Source of the DNA: Rhodospirillaceae bacterium LM-1
GTDB lineage: Bacteria > Pseudomonadota > Alphaproteobacteria > Rhodospirillales > WMHbin7
Length of the DNA stretch: 64,000 bases
Assembly: GCA_902725215.1 (NCBI GenBank)
Contig: CACUVI010000001.1
Location: 434,001-498,000, forward strand
Direction: 5' to 3'
The translations under genes and the position numbers were made by a program. A model generated the notes under the pieces. The model was not told the DNA's origin and did not search any database. It saw only the letters and a list, made by a program, of their open reading frames with translations. This document shows positions 9,301 to 16,864 of this stretch, one piece after another; position 1 is the first letter of the stretch; every line of letters starts with the position of its first letter.

Positions 9301-9689
9301 GGCCTGGCCTCAGGCTGGGCGGGCGCAGGATCGCCTGCCGGGGCTTCCAAAGAAGGGGCTTCGCTGGGCGGGGGCAGGACGGCGGCCGCTTCCTTTTGAT
9401 GGTTTTCGATGGAAAGGGCGCTGGCGACCTCGCCCTTGGGATCGACGGCGCGCTCGATCTCGGCTTGCACATTGACGGTGTTGAAGGCCTGCGCCTGTTT
9501 GCGCAGATCGTCCAATTCCGATTCGCGCATCATGTCGTCGACGCTTTTTTGGAACTCGCCCGCCATTGAACGCGCCTTGCGGGTCCATTGGCCTATGACG
9601 CGCAGCACTTTGGGCAGATCCTTGGGGCCGATGACCACGAGCGCGATCACGGCAATCACCGCCACTTCAGAGATATCAACGTCTAACAC
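9297..9689 (-). CDS. tatB: Sec-independent translocase subunit TatB
   Basis: Single-span component of the Tat substrate-receptor complex with TatC. The 130 residues begin with the membrane helix ([20 protein letters not shown]), then an amphipathic helix ([20 protein letters not shown]) and a Pro/Ala/Glu-rich cytoplasmic tail. The conserved Glu in the helix and the GP hinge are present. It lies 30 bases after tatA and overlaps tatC. Confidence 0.93.
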   Translation of the reverse strand: MLDVDISEVAVIAVIALVVIGPKDLPKVLRVIGQWTRKARSMAGEFQKSVDDMMRESELDDLRKQAQAFNTVNVQAEIERAVDPKGEVASALSIENHQKEAAAVLPPPSEAPSLEAPAGDPAPAQPEARP

Positions 9690-9719
9690 GCTTCGGCCCG
9701 TCCGGTTGGGACCAGGGGA

Positions 9720-9956
9720 TCAGTGCTTGGCCGCTTCGTCCTTTTGAACGGGCGCGGCATTGGCCTGGGCCTGATTGTCGATCGTCTTGGGGGTCTCTTC
9801 GGCCTTCGCCTCGTCTTCGTCCTTCAGGCCCGACTTGAACGCCTTGACGCCCTTGGCCATGTCGCCCATCAGGCGCGGCAGCTTGCCCGCTCCGAACAGG
9901 AGCAGAACGATGATCAGAACGATAACCCAATGCCAAATGCTTCCAAAGCCACCCAT
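9720..9956 (-). CDS. tatA: Sec-independent translocase subunit TatA
   Basis: Pore-forming subunit of the Tat system. I start at 9956, giving 78 residues: [20 protein letters not shown], the [20 protein letters not shown] hinge and amphipathic helix, and an acidic tail. AGAGGG lies 6 bases before this ATG. A longer open frame up to 10064 would add 36 residues that do not belong to the family. It is the first gene of the tatA-tatB-tatC-serS-surE-pcm unit. In related genomes scpB is often directly upstream; here a 6.9-kb block separates them. Confidence 0.94.
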   Translation of the reverse strand: MGGFGSIWHWVIVLIIVLLLFGAGKLPRLMGDMAKGVKAFKSGLKDEDEAKAEETPKTIDNQAQANAAPVQKDEAAKH

Positions 9957-10248
9957 GATACGCCCTCTTGCTAGCCCTTTTTGATTAGGACGCGGATCAT
10001 CGCAGATGATGAATGCAGCCGCAACGGTTTGAAGCATCCTTGATTTTACAGAAAAACCACGCACTGGCCCTTAGGGGATTTCACACTACGCTTGTGTGTA
10101 TGAAAAAACTACCCAAAGGAATTGGAATCAGCTTGAAAGCTGCTATCTACTCAGCGTAAATATTCACAAATCGACCACAATCGACAAACATAGAACAATT
10201 ATAAACAATAAAACTGCGGCAAAGTCCGCAGACGCGCTGGAGATGGAA

Positions 10249-11649
10249 ATGCATTCTACACAAGAAGCAGCAAGCGTCCCGCAGGACGTGGCCGAGAAAA
10301 TGGCCCGCCATGTCAGCCAGTTGTGGGGTCAACTGACCGAGGTGGCGGGCGATATCGCAACCGTGACCCAGGAATTCAAGCATCAGGCCGACCGTTTCGG
10401 CGGCCTTAAATCGGCGGCCGAGGACCTGTCGCGCACCAATGCGCTGATCGGCGCTTCGGCGGGCGAGGCGCATCAGGTCTCGGAAAACGCGGCCCGCATG
10501 ACCCAGCATTCGACCCAAACCCTGAGAACGGCGGAATCCGACATTCGGGCCTTGGTCGAAAGCGTCAATCATATCGAAGAGCGGCTGAAGGGACTTAGCG
10601 CCTCGCTGGCCAGGGTGGACAAGGTTTCGACGGAAATCGAAACCATCGCCCGCCAAACAAGGCTGCTGGCGCTCAACGCCACTATCGAAGCCGCCAGGGC
10701 CGGAGAAATGGGCAAAGGCTTCGCCGTGGTGGCCAGCGAGGTCAAGACCTTGGCCGCCCAGACCAGCCAAGCCACCTCGTTGATCGCCGAAACGCTGACC
10801 GACCTGTCCAGCTTAAGCGCGCAATTGACCGAGGAAAGCGTGACCAGCCGCGAGCGGGCCACCCGCGTGCTGGCCTCGACCGAGGCGCTGGTCAGCACGG
10901 TGGGCGGGGTCAGCGACAAATTCGCCGAAGTCGATAAGCATGTGTCGGGCATCGCCGACACCACCCAGCATTGCGACCAAGACCGGGCCATCATGAGCCA
11001 AGCGATCTTGGACATTTCCCAGGATATGGGGCAGGAAAGCCATCATCTGGCCAGCGCCAGTCAGCGCCTGGACAGCCTGTTGTCCAGCGGCGAGGAGTTG
11101 ATGTCACTGGTGGTGGGCCAAGGATTGCCGACGCCGGAAACGCCCTATGTCCAAATCGTCAGGGCGACGGCGGAACTGATCTCGCAGCGTTTCGAAAAAG
11201 CGGTCGCTGACCGGGAAATCTCGCTTGGCGATCTGTTCGACGACAATTACCAGGAAGTTCCGGGCACCAATCCCAAGCAGGTGAAAACGCGCTTTACCGA
11301 TTTTACCGACCGCGTGCTGCCGGAATTCCAAGAACCCATCATCGCGAAGGATGCAAAAATCCTGTTTTCCGCTGCCGTTGACCGCAACGGCTATCTGCCC
11401 ACCCACAACAAGAAATATTCGCAGCCCCAGGGCAACGATCCGGTCTGGAATACCGCCAACTGCCGCAACCGCAGAATCTTCAACGACCCGACCGGCCTCG
11501 CCTCGGCCAAGAACACCAAGCCCTTCTTTCTGAAAACCTACAAGCGCGACATGGGCGGCGGCAAGCTGGTGATGTGCAAGGAATGCTCGGCTCCGATCAT
11601 GGTCCAAGGCCGTCATTGGGGCGGATTGAGGCTGGCTTTTCTGCTGTAG
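10249..11649 (+). CDS. Cytoplasmic methyl-accepting chemotaxis protein
   Basis: A chemoreceptor without membrane helices, so it should signal from the cytoplasm to CheA/CheW. The 466-residue product has a receptor signalling region (about residues 60-270) including the hairpin-like [20 protein letters not shown] and [15 protein letters not shown]-terminal domain follows (about 330-466) with [19 protein letters not shown] and [10 protein letters not shown], probably a ligand-sensing module placed after the signalling domain. The start at 10249 has GGAG 6 bases upstream; the open frame extends 51 codons further upstream through AT-rich sequence that looks non-coding. Its 3' end overlaps the convergent ArsR gene by 53 bases. 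The ligand is unknown. Confidence 0.85.
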   Translation: MHSTQEAASVPQDVAEKMARHVSQLWGQLTEVAGDIATVTQEFKHQADRFGGLKSAAEDLSRTNALIGASAGEAHQVSENAARMTQHSTQTLRTAESDIRALVESVNHIEERLKGLSASLARVDKVSTEIETIARQTRLLALNATIEAARAGEMGKGFAVVASEVKTLAAQTSQATSLIAETLTDLSSLSAQLTEESVTSRERATRVLASTEALVSTVGGVSDKFAEVDKHVSGIADTTQHCDQDRAIMSQAILDISQDMGQESHHLASASQRLDSLLSSGEELMSLVVGQGLPTPETPYVQIVRATAELISQRFEKAVADREISLGDLFDDNYQEVPGTNPKQVKTRFTDFTDRVLPEFQEPIIAKDAKILFSAAVDRNGYLPTHNKKYSQPQGNDPVWNTANCRNRRIFNDPTGLASAKNTKPFFLKTYKRDMGGGKLVMCKECSAPIMVQGRHWGGLRLAFLL

Positions 11650-12301
11650 AAACTTCTACGGGAAGCCCCGAAGCCCGCCATTCCGGCATGCCGTCTTGCA
11701 GTCGGCTGGCAGGCAGTCCCTGTTCGCGAAGAAACGCCACCGCCTCATAGGCCAGGACGCAATACGGTCCCCGGCAATAAGCGACGATTTGGCTGTCTTT
11801 CGGCAGGTCTTTCAGCCTTTTTTTCAGGTCCTTCAGCGGAACGTTCAAACTGCCGGGAATGTGCCCGGCCGCATATTCCTGTTCAGGCCGAACGTCAAGG
11901 ACGGTCACCAACCCGTCCTTCATGCGCTGGACGAGATCGCTCCTGGTAACAGGTTCCAGCCGATCCTTTTCCTTGAAATAGCCCTGGACGACCAGCCCGA
12001 CCTCGGCCACATGCCGCTCGGCGGTCTGGCGCAGGGCCGCCATCAAAGCAAGGACATCGTCGCCGGACAGATGGTAAAGCACCTGTTGCCCCGACTTCCT
12101 GGATACGACCAAACCAGAACGCCTGAGCGCGTGAAGATGCTGCGATGCGTTGGCGATGGCAAGTCCTGCCGCCTTGGCCAATTCATCGACGCTGCGCTCG
12201 CCTTGGGCGATCAGCTCCAGCAGATCAAGCCGGTGAGGATTCGACAAGGCCTTGCCCAACACGGCGAACTGTTCAAGCAGCTTTAGCTTTGGGCTAACCA
12301 T
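11597..12301 (-). CDS. ArsR-family HTH regulator fused to a rhodanese domain
   Basis: A 234-residue fusion. An ArsR/SmtB winged helix (about residues 10-95, with [18 protein letters not shown] and [19 protein letters not shown]) is joined to a single rhodanese domain (about 115-225) with [20 protein letters not shown] and the active-site loop YCRGPYC (Cys176, Cys181). The HTH part has no cysteine, so sulfur sensing would have to use the rhodanese cysteines. I start at 12301 (MVSPKLKLL) with AGAGA upstream; a longer frame to 12376 is less convincing. It is divergent from the TauE-desulfurase operon, which suggests it controls that operon. This is inferred from position. Confidence 0.88.
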   Translation of the reverse strand: MVSPKLKLLEQFAVLGKALSNPHRLDLLELIAQGERSVDELAKAAGLAIANASQHLHALRRSGLVVSRKSGQQVLYHLSGDDVLALMAALRQTAERHVAEVGLVVQGYFKEKDRLEPVTRSDLVQRMKDGLVTVLDVRPEQEYAAGHIPGSLNVPLKDLKKRLKDLPKDSQIVAYCRGPYCVLAYEAVAFLREQGLPASRLQDGMPEWRASGLPVEVSTAEKPASIRPNDGLGP

Positions 12302-12491
12302 GCCATCTCTCTTTGTTGCTTTGGCATTATCTTCCGCTTTCAGAGCGAGCTTCAAGAAGCGTCTTTGTTTCCGCACCTGGATTTTGGCTTAAAGGCATGC
12401 GCTTGACGTCTCTCATGGGCGATCTCGCTGCGACAAAAAGAAGTCTGCCTCCCCTGCCATCTTGGTGAAACCACAGAGGCAACAACCTCGC

Positions 12492-12520
12492 TTGACAGTC
12501 TCGCGCCTAAATTATATTAT
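12492..12520 (+). promoter_or_regulatory. Strong sigma-70 promoter of the sulfur operon
   Basis: TTGACA (12492-12497), a 17-base spacer and TATTAT (12515-12520) lie 39 bases before the permease start codon. The -35 box matches consensus exactly and the -10 differs from TATAAT at two positions. The surrounding AT-rich tract contrasts with the GC-rich neighbourhood. A dyad overlaps the -10 box, consistent with repressor control. Confidence 0.6.
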
Positions 12521-12539
12521 TCAATTGATTTATAGAATA
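12518..12539. promoter_or_regulatory. AT-rich inverted repeat, candidate ArsR-rhodanese operator
   Basis: TATTC (12518-12522) and GAATA (12535-12539) form an inverted repeat separated by 12 bases, with a perfect inner palindrome TCAATTGA at 12521-12528. It overlaps the -10 box of the putative promoter and the start of transcription, where an ArsR-type repressor would block RNA polymerase. ArsR proteins of the BigR/SqrR type are known to bind AT-rich dyads. Binding here is inferred. Confidence 0.45.
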
Positions 12540-12558
12540 TCGGCAAGGATGCGGGATC

Positions 12559-13353
12559 ATGTCGCCATTAGCCATTCTAGCCGGACTAGCAACCGGCCTC
12601 ATGCTGGGCCTGTTCGGAAGCGGCGGCTCGATCATCACCCTGCCCGCCCTGCTATATTTGCTGGACGTGCCGACGAAATCCGCCATTGCCATGAGTTTAG
12701 GGATCGTTGGCGTTACGGCAGCCATCTCCGCCGTCACCCACTGGCGACGCGGCAACGTCGATATGCCCGTTGCCACCGTCTTCGGCCTGTTCGGCGTGAT
12801 GGGAACCTATGGGGGCGCAAAATTGGGCGTCATCACGCCCGATTTGGTCCAGCTCATGTTGTTCGCCGCCATCATGTACGCGGCCTCCTGGCGCATGTTC
12901 AAACCAGGGCATGTCGAGCCGAAAACAGCCAACCTGATCAGGCTTGACTGTCAGGGAACGGCTTCCTTGATCTGCTTCGATTACACGCGGGTTGGACATG
13001 TGGCCTTGCATGGAATCGTCGTTGGCGTCCTAACCGGCATGGTGGGCGTGGGGGGAGGATTCCTGATCGTGCCAGCCTTGGTTTTGTTGTCCGGCTTGCC
13101 GATGAAACAAGCCACGGGAACCTCTTTGGTCATAGTGTCCGCAAAATCATTTGCCGGTTTCGCAGGATATTTGGGGGCAATCGAGATAGACTATGACTTG
13201 ATGGCCATCTTTACTGCCATCGCCATCGCCGGAAGTTTCGCTGGAACCGCCATCTCGAAACACCTGTCGGCGGAAAAGCTGAAAAAGGGATTTGCCGTCT
13301 TTTTAGTCGTGGTGGCTAGTTATATCGTCATCAAGGAAACGATGCTGGGGTAA
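12559..13353 (+). CDS. TauE/SafE-family sulfur-compound permease
   Basis: Integral membrane protein of the TauE/SafE (DUF81) family, whose members move sulfite, sulfonates, thiosulfate or related sulfur compounds. The 264 residues form about eight helices in two repeated halves, each opening with a glycine-rich motif: LMLGLFGSGGSIITLPALLY and VLTGMVGVGGGFLIVPALVL. It is the first gene of an operon that continues 2 bases later with an unknown two-cysteine protein, then DsrE-like and desulfurase genes, which supports a sulfur substrate. Direction and exact substrate cannot be told from the sequence. Confidence 0.88.
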   Translation: MSPLAILAGLATGLMLGLFGSGGSIITLPALLYLLDVPTKSAIAMSLGIVGVTAAISAVTHWRRGNVDMPVATVFGLFGVMGTYGGAKLGVITPDLVQLMLFAAIMYAASWRMFKPGHVEPKTANLIRLDCQGTASLICFDYTRVGHVALHGIVVGVLTGMVGVGGGFLIVPALVLLSGLPMKQATGTSLVIVSAKSFAGFAGYLGAIEIDYDLMAIFTAIAIAGSFAGTAISKHLSAEKLKKGFAVFLVVVASYIVIKETMLG

Positions 13354-13355
13354 GG

Positions 13356-13652
13356 ATGAAAATCACCATTGTCTCGAAGAATCCGCCCGGCGGACGCTGC
13401 GCTCTGTATGGCTGTTACGCCCAGGTCGTCACAGATGTCTTGGGTGGAGTCATTGAAACGATTTGTCCGGGGCCAGAGGATGAAGTCCAGCCCCCAGGCC
13501 TCATGCTTGAAGACCGTCTGATCATACCCGCAGACGGCTTGATCCTTTCGCCGTCAGACGTGCATGATGGACTTGGCAAGGACGGTTCGCCAAGTCTGCT
13601 GGCGCGACTGGAAGAGGCCGAAGCGCGTTTCATGGAGGAATGCGGCAAATGA
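13356..13652 (+). CDS. Unknown 98-residue two-cysteine protein in sulfur operon
   Basis: I do not recognise the family. The 98-residue protein starts with a short strand MKITIVSKNPPGG, then RCALYGCYAQVVTDVLGG with a Cys-x4-Cys pair at the start of a predicted helix. Further cysteines are in ETICPGPED and in the C-terminal EECGK. The strand-Cys-helix layout recalls thioredoxin-fold redox or sulfur carriers, but this is only a resemblance. It starts 2 bases after the permease stop and overlaps the DsrE-like start (ATGA), so it is tightly coupled. A role as sulfur acceptor or redox partner is inferred. Confidence 0.75.
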   Translation: MKITIVSKNPPGGRCALYGCYAQVVTDVLGGVIETICPGPEDEVQPPGLMLEDRLIIPADGLILSPSDVHDGLGKDGSPSLLARLEEAEARFMEECGK

Positions 13653-14002
13653 AAGCCGTCATCATTCTCAACGAAGGCCCCTATGGCTCGGAACGCAGCT
13701 ACAACGGCATGCGGCTGGCCAATTCGCTGCGCAAGCACGATCCGCAAGGCAGCGTCACGGTTTTTCTGATGGGCGACGCCGTCAGTTGCGCCCATGCCGG
13801 ACAGAAGCCGCCGGAAGGATTTTACAACATAGGCAAAATGATCCATCGCTTGATCGACGGCGGCGGACGGGTTTTGCTGTGCGGCACTTGCATGGATGCG
13901 CGCGGACTTTCTGAAGGCGAACTCGTCGAGATGGCGCAGCGCAGCACTTTGGACGAGCTTACCGTCGCCACCCTCGCCGCCGACAAGGTCTTAACGTTCT
14001 GA
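13649..14002 (+). CDS. DsrE-family sulfur-transfer protein
   Basis: A 117-residue DsrE/DsrF-like protein, a family of small oligomeric carriers that hold sulfur as a persulfide on a conserved cysteine. The start MKAVIILNEGPYGSERSYNG and the GDAVSCAHAGQKPP loop fit the fold. The candidate persulfide site is LLCGTCMDARGL (Cys-x2-Cys). I use the ATG at 13649 because it overlaps the upstream stop as ATGA. It directly precedes the cysteine desulfurase (TGATG overlap), the natural sulfur donor for such a carrier. Confidence 0.85.
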   Translation: MKAVIILNEGPYGSERSYNGMRLANSLRKHDPQGSVTVFLMGDAVSCAHAGQKPPEGFYNIGKMIHRLIDGGGRVLLCGTCMDARGLSEGELVEMAQRSTLDELTVATLAADKVLTF

Positions 14003-15180
14003 TGAACGAAGATGCCACGCATGCAAAGGGATTGACGATGAATGGCGACGAGCCTATTTATCTCGACTTCAACGCCACCACACCGGTCGATCCGGACGTC
14101 GTGGAAGCGATGCAGCCCTTCTTTTGCGCCCATTTCGGCAACCCTTCCAGTGGGCATGTCTTCGGACTGAGGGCCAAGAATGCCGTTGATCGAGCACGTG
14201 AGGAGGTGGCTGCCCTGCTCAATGCCGATGCGGAAGAAATCTTCTTCACCAGCGGCGGCACCGAAGCCAACAACATAACCATCCTGGGAACCGCTTGCGC
14301 GAATGAGGTCAAAGGGCGGATGCTGCACTCCGCCATCGAACATCCATCCGTGACCAATCCCTGCCGCTTTCTGACGCTTAAGGGCTGGGCGATCCAAACG
14401 CTTCCTGTCGATGAACAGGGCATCGTCTCTCTTGCCGCCGCCGAGAATGCGCTTGATGCAGGAATTGCCTTGCTGTCGGTCATGCACGCCAACAACGAGA
14501 CCGGCTCCTTGCAGCCGATCCGGGAACTGACGCGGCTGGCCCACGCGAAAGGGATCATGACGCATTGTGACGCCGCGCAATCCATCGCCAAATTACCCAT
14601 TGACGTCAAGGAACTGGGCATTGATGCCCTGTCTTTGGCAGGACACAAAATGTACGCCCCTAAGGGAATTGGCGCATTGTACATAAGCAAAGGCGCGCCG
14701 ATAGCGCCGATTAATTTCGGTGGCGGACAGGAACGCGGCATTAGGCCCGGCACGGAAAACGTGGCTCTGATCGTGGGACTGGGCAAAGCCTGCGCCTTGG
14801 CCGCGGGCAGGCAGGCCGAGGATGCCAAGCGCCTGTGGAATCTGAAAGATCGCCTGTGGTCGCGCTTGCTGTCCGGCGTTCCTGGATTGTCGCTCAACGG
14901 AAGCCTGAAAAAGTCATTGCCCAATACGCTGAACGTGAGCTTTCCTGCTGTAGCTGGCAACATCTTGCTGAACGCCGCCCCTGCCATCGCCGCCTCAACC
15001 GGATCGGCTTGCCATGACGGCAAAGAAGCTCCATCCTCGGTCCTGACCGCCATGGGATTATGCCGGGACAGAGCTTTGGGCGCCGTCCGGCTGACGTTGG
15101 GACGAACGACCACCGAAAAGGACATCGATGCCGCTGCGAACGCCCTCGTCAAAGCCTGGAGGCAACTTGCTGGATCATGA
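14002..15180 (+). CDS. Cysteine desulfurase (NifS/IscS-like, class V aminotransferase)
   Basis: PLP enzyme that removes sulfur from cysteine and passes it on as an enzyme-bound persulfide. The 392 residues include PIYLDFNATTPVDPDVV, the FTSGGTEANNITI loop, MHANNETGSLQPI, the PLP lysine in LSLAGHKMYAPKGIGALYIS, and the catalytic cysteine in STGSACHDGKEAPSSVL. This is a full-length, apparently active enzyme, but not the Fe-S operon IscS: no iscU, iscA or hscBA is nearby. The ATG at 14038 (MNGDEPIYLDF) has a better ribosome site (AAAGGG, 7-base spacer) and would be a more typical N-terminus. Coupled to the DsrE-like gene and to the phosphorylase. Confidence 0.9.
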   Translation: MNEDATHAKGLTMNGDEPIYLDFNATTPVDPDVVEAMQPFFCAHFGNPSSGHVFGLRAKNAVDRAREEVAALLNADAEEIFFTSGGTEANNITILGTACANEVKGRMLHSAIEHPSVTNPCRFLTLKGWAIQTLPVDEQGIVSLAAAENALDAGIALLSVMHANNETGSLQPIRELTRLAHAKGIMTHCDAAQSIAKLPIDVKELGIDALSLAGHKMYAPKGIGALYISKGAPIAPINFGGGQERGIRPGTENVALIVGLGKACALAAGRQAEDAKRLWNLKDRLWSRLLSGVPGLSLNGSLKKSLPNTLNVSFPAVAGNILLNAAPAIAASTGSACHDGKEAPSSVLTAMGLCRDRALGAVRLTLGRTTTEKDIDAAANALVKAWRQLAGS

Positions 15181-15949
15181 AAGCCAAGCGCCCATCCTGG
15201 CGCTCAAGGACACGCAAGCCCCTTCCGTCTTTGAACCAGCCAATCTGTTGCGCGAAGCTAGGCGTCAGCGCGAGCTTGACCATGCCGAAGTGCCCGAACT
15301 TTGCTTGCTCGATCCCGACGGCGACATCGTGCGTTTCCTGAAAAGCACGGGACGGGCCGAACGGGTTTCCCATTGGGCCTGCTACCATTCGCAAATGTGG
15401 CGTTTTACCTGGGATGGGCAGGAGTTCGGCATTGTCGGCTGCGCCGTCGGGGCGCCCTATGCCGTCCTGGTAGCCGAACAAATGTTTGCAAGCGGCTGCC
15501 GCTTTCTGATCAGCATCACATCTTCGGGACAAATTGCGCCCCTGGACGCCTCCCCTTGCTTCATCTTGATCGAGCAGGCGCTTAGGGATGAAGGGACCAG
15601 CTACCATTATCTGCCGCCATCACGCCACGTCGAGGCGGACGCGCGGGTTCTGGAACGGCTTGCTTTCTTGAATGACGTTCGCAGGGGAACCACCTGGACC
15701 ACCGACGCCCCTTATAGGGAAACCGAAGAAGCCATCGCCGCCCACAGGAAGGAAGGCATCCTCGCCGTCGAGATGGAGGCGGCGGCACTCTACGCCTTTT
15801 CCAAGGCGAGGAACTGTCCCCTGGTCTGTTTTGCCCATGTCACCAACCAGATGGCGCAATCGGGCGACGACTTCGAAAAAGGAGACGACGGAGGAGCCAT
15901 CGAGGCATTGTCTCTGGCGTCAGCCGCAGCCAAGGCATGGATGAATTGA
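15167..15949 (+). CDS. Nucleoside phosphorylase family protein
   Basis: A roughly 260-residue member of the purine/uridine phosphorylase superfamily, which cleaves the glycosidic bond of nucleosides with phosphate. The hallmark VEMEAAALYAFSKARNCP is present near residue 205, with FGIVGCAVGAPYAVLVAEQM and LISITSSGQIA earlier. GGAGG at 15158-15162 precedes TTG at 15167 (or CTG at 15170). An ATG at 15128 would lie deep in the desulfurase gene. It overlaps the desulfurase end by 14 bases and is the last gene of the coupled sulfur operon. The substrate is unknown; a sulfur-containing nucleoside is a reasonable guess from context only. Confidence 0.8.
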   Translation: MLDHESQAPILALKDTQAPSVFEPANLLREARRQRELDHAEVPELCLLDPDGDIVRFLKSTGRAERVSHWACYHSQMWRFTWDGQEFGIVGCAVGAPYAVLVAEQMFASGCRFLISITSSGQIAPLDASPCFILIEQALRDEGTSYHYLPPSRHVEADARVLERLAFLNDVRRGTTWTTDAPYRETEEAIAAHRKEGILAVEMEAAALYAFSKARNCPLVCFAHVTNQMAQSGDDFEKGDDGGAIEALSLASAAAKAWMN

Positions 15950-15973
15950 AATTTCAAAGAAGGGATGTCGATC

Positions 15974-16864
15974 ATGAACCGGATTCTTCTTTTGGCGCTC
16001 TTCTTCTTTTTCGCAGCCATGTCTCCAACAATGGCGATGGCCGACGGCAAGAACGTGCAGTTCGTCCATCAGGGACTTCAACTCAACGCCAATCTGACCA
16101 TGGCGTCCGGCAAGTCGCTCAAAGACGGCGCGGTGCTGATCACGCATGGCACGCTGGCCCACAACGGCATGCAAATCATCGCCGCCATGCAAAAGGAGCT
16201 GGCCGGGCACGGCCTTAATTCGCTGGCCATCTCGCTGGGCTATGGGCTTTCCAACCGGACGGGGATGTATGAATGCCAAACCCCGCATCGCCATATCTAC
16301 ACCGACGCCCTGGATGAAATCGGCGTTTGGGTGGCCTGGCTGAAGACGCAGGGCGTTTCCAAGCTGGCGCTGATGGGCCATTCCAGGGGCGGCGCGCAAA
16401 CCGCCTGGTTCGCCGCGGAAAGGTTTGATCCCATCATATCGAAAGTGGTCCTGCTGGCTCCAATGGTCTGGAGCGAAAGCGCCATGAAGGAGCAGTATCG
16501 CAACCGTTTCGGCAAGGAACTAAGCGAGCCGCTGGCCAAGGCCCGCAAGATGAAACCCGCAGAGATGATGACGGCGGGCTTTCTGGCCTGCCCCGACGCC
16601 CAGGTCAGCGCCGGAAGTTTCCTCAGCTACTACGCCAGCGAACCTCGTTTCGACACCCCTGCCCTCTTGGCTAGCATCAAGGCGCCGGTGCTGGTGATCG
16701 CCGCCGACAACGACCAACTGATCAAGGGTCTGCCCGAGCGCGTCAAGCCGCTGGCCGACGGCAAGAAGGTATCGCTGACGGTGATCTCGGACGCCGACCA
16801 TTTCTTCAATAATTTCGCCGCCGAAGACGCCGCCGAAGCGGCGGCTAAATTCCTGAAGGATTAG
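15974..16864 (+). CDS. Secreted alpha/beta hydrolase
   Basis: A 296-residue protein with an N-terminal signal peptide (MNRILLLALFFFFAAMSPTM, cleavage near AMA-DG), so it acts in the periplasm. The hydrolase fold is shown by the oxyanion region ITHGTLAHNG, the nucleophile elbow LALMGHSRGGAQTA (Ser), and the later acid and His in VIAADNDQL and DADHFFNNF. I favour the ATG at 15974, which has AAGGG 9 bases upstream, over one at 15965. A perfect 12-base palindrome TTGAAATTTCAA (15946-15957) spans the end of the preceding gene. The substrate is unknown. It ends in a 4-base overlap with scpB. Confidence 0.85.
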   Translation: MNRILLLALFFFFAAMSPTMAMADGKNVQFVHQGLQLNANLTMASGKSLKDGAVLITHGTLAHNGMQIIAAMQKELAGHGLNSLAISLGYGLSNRTGMYECQTPHRHIYTDALDEIGVWVAWLKTQGVSKLALMGHSRGGAQTAWFAAERFDPIISKVVLLAPMVWSESAMKEQYRNRFGKELSEPLAKARKMKPAEMMTAGFLACPDAQVSAGSFLSYYASEPRFDTPALLASIKAPVLVIAADNDQLIKGLPERVKPLADGKKVSLTVISDADHFFNNFAAEDAAEAAAKFLKD

